17,585 bases of DNA from Planctomycetia bacterium (GTDB lineage Bacteria; Planctomycetota; PLA2; JAEUHO01). The first letter of the stretch is position 1. The number at the start of each line of letters is the position of its first letter. The position numbers and the translations under genes were made by a program. This document shows, in pieces, positions 13,188 to 17,585 of this stretch. The notes beneath the pieces were generated by a model that was given only the letters and a program-made list of their open reading frames with translations, had not been told where the DNA came from and did not search any database. The stretch spans positions 1 to 17,585 of the forward strand of contig JAUXCH010000019.1 in NCBI GenBank assembly GCA_030618975.1, written 5' to 3'.

Positions 13188-14531
13188 CTAGAGGATCATC
13201 AGCGCCATGACGATGATGATGGTGGCGCCCAGGATGTCGTTCATGGTGGTCACGAAGGGACTGGTCGCGACGGCGGGGTCGGCGCCCAGCTTTTCGAGGA
13301 CGAGCGGCACGAGGACGCCGAGCGTCGTGCCGATGCAGATGGTTCCGAAGACCGACAACGCCGCGATCAGCGCCGTGTAGGGTTGATCCTGGTTCGTCAG
13401 GTGAACGACCATCCACAGCACGGCGCCCGTGCCCACCGCGATGAGCAGGCCCGTGAGGGCTTCCTTGCGGACGACCGCCAGGACCTGTCCCGGTCGGATC
13501 CTGCCCAGGGCCAGGCTGCGCACCGTGACCGTGGCCGCCTGCGTGCTGCTTCCGCCACCCATGCCCATGATCACGGGCAGGAAGGCCAGGAGGCTGTCTG
13601 CGTTTTGCAGCACGTCCTGCGCGGCGGCGATGACGAGCGAGGCGGTGACCGTGCCGAAGAACGCGATGACGAGCCAGGGTGTGCGCGACCTGAGCGCCTG
13701 CCGGACCGAAGGCTCGTAGATCTCCTCCGGGTCCGTACCGCCGAGGCGCGTGATGTCTTCGGTGGCTTCTTCCGTGACGACGTCGACGATGTCGTCGACC
13801 AGGATGCGGCCCAGGAGGTGGTCGTTCTCGTCGACGACGGGCACGGAGGAGAGGTCGTAGTCCCGGACGAGGGCTGCGATGTCCTCCTGGTCCATCGTGA
13901 CGGGGACGCTCTGGGGCACCGGATGCGTGACGGTGCCGATGCGGTCGTCGTCTTCCGCGAGGATGAGCGCGCGCTCCTTCACCCAACCCCTCAAGCGGCC
14001 CTCGGGATCGACCACGAAGATCTCGTGGAGCTCGCCGACCTCGTCGCGGGTCCGGCGGATCTCCTCGACGGCGGCGCGGACGGTCTGGTCGGAGCGGACC
14101 TTGACCAGCTCGGTCTGCATGATGCCGCCGGCGCTGTCCTCGGAGTACTCCGTGAGGCGCTCGAGCTCCTCGCGCTCCGCCTCCGGGACGTGGCGCAGCA
14201 CCTCGGCCTTCTCCTCTTCGTCGAGATCGAGGAGGAGGTCGGCCGCGTCGTCCGACTGCATGTCGGTGACGAGGCGCGCCGTCTCGGCCGGCTCCAGCGC
14301 GTCGATGAGCTCGTCTCGCTCCCCGCCCTCTTCGATGTTCCTCAGCACGGAGGAGCGCTTCTGACCGACGATGGCGCGGAACGCCCGGGTCCGGTCGTCG
14401 GCGGTGTCCAGCACCTCGATGATGTCCGCGATCTCCTGCGGCTGGAGCAGCAGCAGGAAGCGACGCAGGTCCGCGTCGCTTCCTTCGCGGATCAGACGCT
14501 CCAGCGCGGTGGGGGACGTGTCGAGGGGCAT
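13188..14531 (-). CDS. mgtE: MgtE-type magnesium transporter
   Basis: This 447-residue protein is an inner-membrane Mg2+ channel/transporter. It has the cytosolic N domain of helical repeats (about 1-130), then two CBS domains (about 135-195 and 200-255) beginning with YSEDSAGGIMQTELV and containing SVPVVDENDHLLG. The transmembrane domain (284-447) carries GMGGGSSTQAATVTVRSLAL (323-342) and DPAVATSPFVTTMNDILG (418-435); D432 lies where the pore Mg2+-binding aspartate of the family is expected. The length is normal. The start is ATG 14531, 10 bp after the stop of the aminopeptidase gene, so the two are co-transcribed with this gene second. Known family members close when cytosolic Mg2+ binds the N and CBS domains; the acidic residues needed are plentiful here. 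Confidence 0.95.
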   Translation of the reverse strand: MPLDTSPTALERLIREGSDADLRRFLLLLQPQEIADIIEVLDTADDRTRAFRAIVGQKRSSVLRNIEEGGERDELIDALEPAETARLVTDMQSDDAADLLLDLDEEEKAEVLRHVPEAEREELERLTEYSEDSAGGIMQTELVKVRSDQTVRAAVEEIRRTRDEVGELHEIFVVDPEGRLRGWVKERALILAEDDDRIGTVTHPVPQSVPVTMDQEDIAALVRDYDLSSVPVVDENDHLLGRILVDDIVDVVTEEATEDITRLGGTDPEEIYEPSVRQALRSRTPWLVIAFFGTVTASLVIAAAQDVLQNADSLLAFLPVIMGMGGGSSTQAATVTVRSLALGRIRPGQVLAVVRKEALTGLLIAVGTGAVLWMVVHLTNQDQPYTALIAALSVFGTICIGTTLGVLVPLVLEKLGADPAVATSPFVTTMNDILGATIIIVMALMIL

Positions 14532-14541
14532 GGGGAGTCCG

Positions 14542-16047
14542 CTACTCGCGGGCGGCCTCCGGCGTGAAGGCCCGGACGAGGCCGGTCAGCAGGGCCACAC
14601 CGAACCCGGTGGCGCGATCTTCGCGGAAGGCGGGACCTGCCAGATCGACGTGGAGCCACGGGGTGTCGAGATCCTGGATGTGGCTGTAGACGAACTGCGC
14701 GGCGCAGGACGACTGGGCGTTCATCCGGTTGGCGACGGAGTTCTTCATGTCCGCCACCTTCGACTCGAACTCCTTCTGGAAGAACTCGGGGGCGAAGGGA
14801 AGCGGCGCGGCCAGGTCGCCGGTCTCCCTCCCCACCTTCACGGCCAGCTGCTCGAGTCCCTCGCGGTTGGACACCACGGCCGCGTGGCGCACGCCGGTGG
14901 AGACGACCGCGGCTCCCGTCAGGGTCGCGGCGTCGATCACGGCGTCGACCTTGTAGCGGCGCGAGACGTAGGAGACGGCGTCGCCGAGCAGCAGTCGGCC
15001 CTCGGCGTCCGTGTTGTTGATCTCGACGGTCTTGCCGGAGTGCATCGTCAGGATGTCGTCGGGACGGTACGCCTTCGGCCCGATGGCGTTCTCGGCGAGG
15101 GGCAGCGCGCAGGTCACCGAGGCCTTGGCCTTGCCCGCGGCGAGCGCCAGCGCGGCGCCCGCGGCGGCCGCGGCGCCGCCCATGGCGCACTTCATGCCGC
15201 TCATGCCCGCGGGGGGCTTCAGGGAAAGACCGCCCGTGTCGTACACCACGCCCTTGCCCACGAGACCGATGTGGTGCTTCGCCTTCGGCGGCCGGTACTC
15301 GATCAGCACCAGGCGCGGCGCGACCGTCGCGGTGCGTCCGACGGCGTGGAGGCCGCCGAGCTTCTTCTCGAGGAGAGCCGGACCGACGATGGCCTTGACG
15401 CGCACGTGATCGAGGTTGCGGGCGGCCTTCCGCACCGCCTTCTCGAAGTCCGCCGTCGTCATGTCCGCGGTGGGGGTGTCGACGAGCTCGGCCGCCCAGC
15501 GGCTGCGCTCCACGACCTCCCGGTCGGGCCGTGCGAGCGACACGGCCACGCCCTCGCGGTCCATCGCGAAGAAGGCCACCTTGGGCTTGCGCCTGCGGGC
15601 CGCGCCCTTCCCGCCGGGCCGGGGTTTCTTCGTGGCACGGGAGTAGAGGGGCAGCGCGCGGGCGACGGCGCGAGCGACCGGCAGACCGTGCGCGTCCTCG
15701 TCGAGGCACGCGATCACGGCCGCATTCTTGCCGACCAGGCGCGCCGCGGCGGCCGCCGTGAAGACGGCGTCGGCGCGCGCGGGGCTGTTGTGGCGGGAGA
15801 CCCGGTCGGGGAGGAGGCCGAGCACGATCCGGTCGGGCCCCTTCCCGGGATTGACCAGCACGAGCGTCTTGCCCCGCGGCCCCGCCTCCTCCTTCGCCGC
15901 GGCCTTCTCGAGGACGGCGCACCACGGCTGGGCGAGGGCCTCGCCCAGCCAACCGGCCTTCAGACGCTTCTCGGGCACGAGGACCAGCACCGTCTCGGCG
16001 CCCCGGAGGGCGCCTCCGAGGGTGGTGGGAAAGGCGATGTTCGTCAC
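14542..16047 (-). CDS. pepA: M17 leucyl aminopeptidase, one expected metal ligand replaced
   Basis: This 501-residue cytosolic aminopeptidase has a variable N domain (about 1-160, with a basic KKPRPGGKGAARRRK insertion near 140-154) and a conserved catalytic domain. Visible active-site elements are K265 and D270 in GKGVVYDTGGLSLKP, K277, and the signature NTDAEGRLL with D347, E349 and R351. The usual aspartate of the M-K-x-D-M-G-G block is alanine (A288, codon GCC) in MKCAMGGAA, so one zinc ligand known from bovine and E. coli enzymes is missing. The enzyme may bind metal differently or be weakened. Start GTG 16047 has AGGAG upstream. It is the first gene of a pair with mgtE. Confidence 0.9.
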   Translation of the reverse strand: MTNIAFPTTLGGALRGAETVLVLVPEKRLKAGWLGEALAQPWCAVLEKAAAKEEAGPRGKTLVLVNPGKGPDRIVLGLLPDRVSRHNSPARADAVFTAAAAARLVGKNAAVIACLDEDAHGLPVARAVARALPLYSRATKKPRPGGKGAARRRKPKVAFFAMDREGVAVSLARPDREVVERSRWAAELVDTPTADMTTADFEKAVRKAARNLDHVRVKAIVGPALLEKKLGGLHAVGRTATVAPRLVLIEYRPPKAKHHIGLVGKGVVYDTGGLSLKPPAGMSGMKCAMGGAAAAAGAALALAAGKAKASVTCALPLAENAIGPKAYRPDDILTMHSGKTVEINNTDAEGRLLLGDAVSYVSRRYKVDAVIDAATLTGAAVVSTGVRHAAVVSNREGLEQLAVKVGRETGDLAAPLPFAPEFFQKEFESKVADMKNSVANRMNAQSSCAAQFVYSHIQDLDTPWLHVDLAGPAFREDRATGFGVALLTGLVRAFTPEAARE

Positions 16048-16145
16048 GTCTCGAGTCTCCTGGGTTCTCGTGGGAACCTCCCCACCGGGTCAGGATCCGG
16101 CGGTCCCATCCGGTGAAGGTACATTCGCCCGTGGCCCGCCGGGCA

Positions 16146-16862
16146 ATGCGGCCGGGCGAAATGGCTTGGTTTTCACGCTCTGTTCCCGGTGGGCCCGTGC
16201 ATCTCGACGACTCCCGATCGCCGGCCTCCCCGGTCACCGCGGATCGCCTCCGCCGGGCCCTCGACCTCGCGCCGTTCGACGGCCGGGCCGCCCAGCGCAT
16301 CGTCGAGCCCGTGCGCCGGGGCACTCCCCCTGTCCAGGCGCAGACCGCCGCGCCGCGACGTGCCGGGGCGCTCGCCTACGTGTTCGAGCGGGGCGGTCGG
16401 CTTCGCCTGCCCCTCACGGTCCGGCGCCCGGACCTTCCGGAGCACAAGGGCCAGGTCTCCCTGCCCGGCGGCCGGCCCCTGCCGGACGAGGATCTCTGGA
16501 CCACGGCCCTCCGCGAGTCGCACGAGGAGATCGGCCTCGATGCCCGGCGCTTCGAGGGGAACGGATTCGAGCGCGTCGGGGAGCTCGCACCCGTCTTCAT
16601 CCCCGTGACGCACACCTGGCTTCACGTCCACGTGGTCCTCGGTCCGGATCCGGGTGCCCTCGAGGCGTGTCCGCGCGAGGTCGACCGCATCGTCCTCGTC
16701 CGGCTCGACGATCTCGTGGACCCCGCCAACCTCCAGGAGCGGCGCATCACGATCGCCGGCGTGCCGGTCGACGTGCCGTTCTTCGACGTGGACGGGCTGT
16801 TCCTGTGGGGCGCGACGGCGATGGCCGTCTCCGAGCTCGTGGAACGGATCCGGGCCGCCTGA
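16146..16862 (+). CDS. Nudix hydrolase, CoA pyrophosphatase (NudL) type
   Basis: This is a Nudix hydrolase of about 238 residues, probably cleaving coenzyme A or its derivatives to 3',5'-ADP and phosphopantetheine. The Nudix box runs from G109 to L131, with E115, R123-E124 and E127-E128 (end TALRESHEEIGL) all present. Before it, TVRRPDLPEHKGQVSLPGG matches the CoA-pyrophosphatase signature (L-x-x-H-x-G-Q-V-S-x-P-G-G). The C-terminal part with VTHTWLHVHVVLG and VPFFDVDGLFLWGATAM also fits that subgroup. The start is uncertain: GTG 16113, ATG 16146, ATG 16161 and GTG 16197 share the frame and none has a clear Shine-Dalgarno. It is divergent from the aminopeptidase gene. Confidence 0.88.
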   Translation: MRPGEMAWFSRSVPGGPVHLDDSRSPASPVTADRLRRALDLAPFDGRAAQRIVEPVRRGTPPVQAQTAAPRRAGALAYVFERGGRLRLPLTVRRPDLPEHKGQVSLPGGRPLPDEDLWTTALRESHEEIGLDARRFEGNGFERVGELAPVFIPVTHTWLHVHVVLGPDPGALEACPREVDRIVLVRLDDLVDPANLQERRITIAGVPVDVPFFDVDGLFLWGATAMAVSELVERIRAA

Positions 16863-16871
16863 GCCCGATCG

Positions 16872-17126
16872 CTACCGCCCCTCCAGGCGGTCCATGCGGT
16901 CTCTCAGGTCGGCGACCTCGCGCTCCAGGGCCTCGAGGCGCTCCGTGACGGCCTTGTCGACCGCGCAAGAGGCACCTCCGCGAGATCGCGCCAGGGGACA
17001 TCCGGACCACGGATCGGTCGTTGCCACGAGCCCGGATCGTTCGTGAAGGAGTGCGTCGAGCAGGGTGAGCCGGCAGAGGTCAGGCCGCCACGGGCCATGG
17101 GGCAGCGTGGAGACATCGACGCACAC
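16872..17126 (-). CDS. Doubtful small protein with C-terminal coiled coil
   Basis: This 84-codon frame from GTG 17126 ends with AVTERLEALEREVADLRDRM and then DRLEGR, a strong heptad coiled coil like the C-termini of many small bacterial proteins. The first half (CVDVSTLPHGPWRPDLCRLT) shows no domain. Its stop is 10 bp from the convergent Nudix gene. The coiled coil suggests at least the 3' part is or was coding; it may be a remnant of a longer gene. An overlapping minus-strand frame (16904-17350) looks non-coding. Confidence 0.35.
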   Translation of the reverse strand: MCVDVSTLPHGPWRPDLCRLTLLDALLHERSGLVATTDPWSGCPLARSRGGASCAVDKAVTERLEALEREVADLRDRMDRLEGR

Positions 17127-17282
17127 TGTCCTGCGTCGTCCGACGCGCCGAGGTCCAGGAGCGACGAGGAGTCGATGCCGCTGTGCATCGATGACGAGGA
17201 GATCGGCGCTGGCTGGCGGTGCAGGACCGCGCGCCTTCGTGAAGTGTTCGGGCTACGATGGCCGCCCTCCCTGGGGGGGACC

Positions 17283-17549
17283 ATGCCGCGTCTCAGCATC
17301 CCCGAGTCCACGCTGTTTCGAGACCTGGACGGCGAGGCCGTGCTGGTCAACGTGGAGAGCGGGGAGTATTTCGGCCTGAACGAGACGGGGTCGGAAGTCT
17401 GGCGTCTGGTAGTGGAAGGGGTGCCGACGGAGCAGATCCCGGAACGCCTGGTCGAGAGCTTCGAGGTGGCGCTCGAGGCGGCGACTGCAGACGTCGAGGA
17501 TCTGGTACGGGAGCTGCGGGCCCATGGCCTCGCCGACGCCCAGGCCTGA
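17283..17549 (+). CDS. PqqD-family (RRE-like) protein
   Basis: This 88-residue protein is a PqqD-family winged-helix protein, the fold that binds precursor peptides (RiPP recognition element) for peptide-modifying enzymes. The diagnostic centre is VNVESGEYFGLNETGSEVWR (about 22-41), followed by helices with PERLVESFEV and DVEDLVRELRAHGLAD. Start ATG 17283 is preceded by a G-rich stretch (GGGGGGA). A longer frame from 17043 is unlikely because the family begins near MPRLSIPE. Nothing in the window supplies its partner; a possible next gene starts at 17574. Solo PqqD proteins are also common next to transport or sulfotransferase-like genes, so a RiPP cluster is only one option. Confidence 0.85.
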   Translation: MPRLSIPESTLFRDLDGEAVLVNVESGEYFGLNETGSEVWRLVVEGVPTEQIPERLVESFEVALEAATADVEDLVRELRAHGLADAQA

Positions 17550-17573
17550 CGAACACGCCGGCCAACCTACGGG

Positions 17574-17585
17574 CATGCGGATGAA
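17574..17585 (+). CDS. Possible start of the next gene, cut by window end
   Basis: ATG CGG ATG AA at 17574-17585, 24 bp after the PqqD-family stop, could open the next gene of the same operon. Only four codons are visible, so identity cannot be judged. Confidence 0.25.

Noticed and set aside
12579..14567. 662-codon plus-strand open frame opposite mgtE
   Set aside because: It is an antisense shadow of MgtE and ArsR coding sequence without recognisable motifs.
14492..16324. 610-codon minus-strand frame overlapping the aminopeptidase gene
   Set aside because: It is an Arg/Gly-rich out-of-frame shadow; the M17 motifs are in the other frame.

Overview
The window is high-GC bacterial DNA with a double-membrane, Gram-negative type gene set: a lipoprotein outer-membrane efflux factor, periplasmic adaptor, ECF-type sigma factor with a zinc-finger anti-sigma candidate, MgtE and M17 aminopeptidase. 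Style and gene content suggest a lineage such as Planctomycetota, Myxococcota or a related deep-branching group, but no phylogenetic marker fixes this. No rRNA, tRNA or CRISPR array was seen.

Layout. (1) 1-1066: the 3' part of a HEAT-repeat protein. (2) 1154-1970: a DUF433/DUF5615 toxin-antitoxin-like pair framed by direct copies of one 30-bp repeat. (3) 1986-3167, minus strand: a DUF72 protein and a small secreted Tyr/Cys-rich protein. (4) 3366-9465, plus strand: a five-gene MacAB-TolC-like export operon, in the order adaptor, ATPase, FtsX-type permease 1, permease 2, outer-membrane lipoprotein. (5) 9800-11301: sigma factor and putative anti-sigma protein, separated by a repeat- and hairpin-bearing gap. 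(6) 11884-13019, minus: ArsR-family repressor overlapping an MddA-like thiol S-methyltransferase gene. (7) 13188-16047, minus: leucyl aminopeptidase then MgtE Mg2+ transporter. (8) 16146-17585: Nudix CoA pyrophosphatase, a doubtful coiled-coil ORF, a PqqD-family protein, and possibly the first codons of another gene.

The main discovery is in region 4. Permease 1 looks broken to an ordinary gene finder, which would see a 64-codon ORF and a separate 3' ORF. In fact one reading frame runs from 5577 to 6746 through exactly two TGA codons (5769-5771 and 5874-5876), with coherent permease sequence before, between and after them. A 7-bp stem with an AGUUG loop lies 25 nt after the first TGA, within the usual bacterial SECIS spacing. 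The simplest reading is a 389-residue selenoprotein, with selenocysteines at positions 65 and 100, both in the extracytoplasmic domain of an ABC export permease. Two Sec residues in one transporter domain suggest a redox-active or metal/chalcogen-binding site, possibly a diselenide.

How the genes work together: the ATPase and two permeases would form a MacB/LolCDE-like mechanotransmission ABC complex. The adaptor and outer-membrane factor would link it across the periplasm. The leader region of this operon has a possible 14-codon uORF with a perfect Shine-Dalgarno and two dyads. The ArsR/MddA pair may be a separate thiol or metalloid response; a link to selenium chemistry is only speculative.
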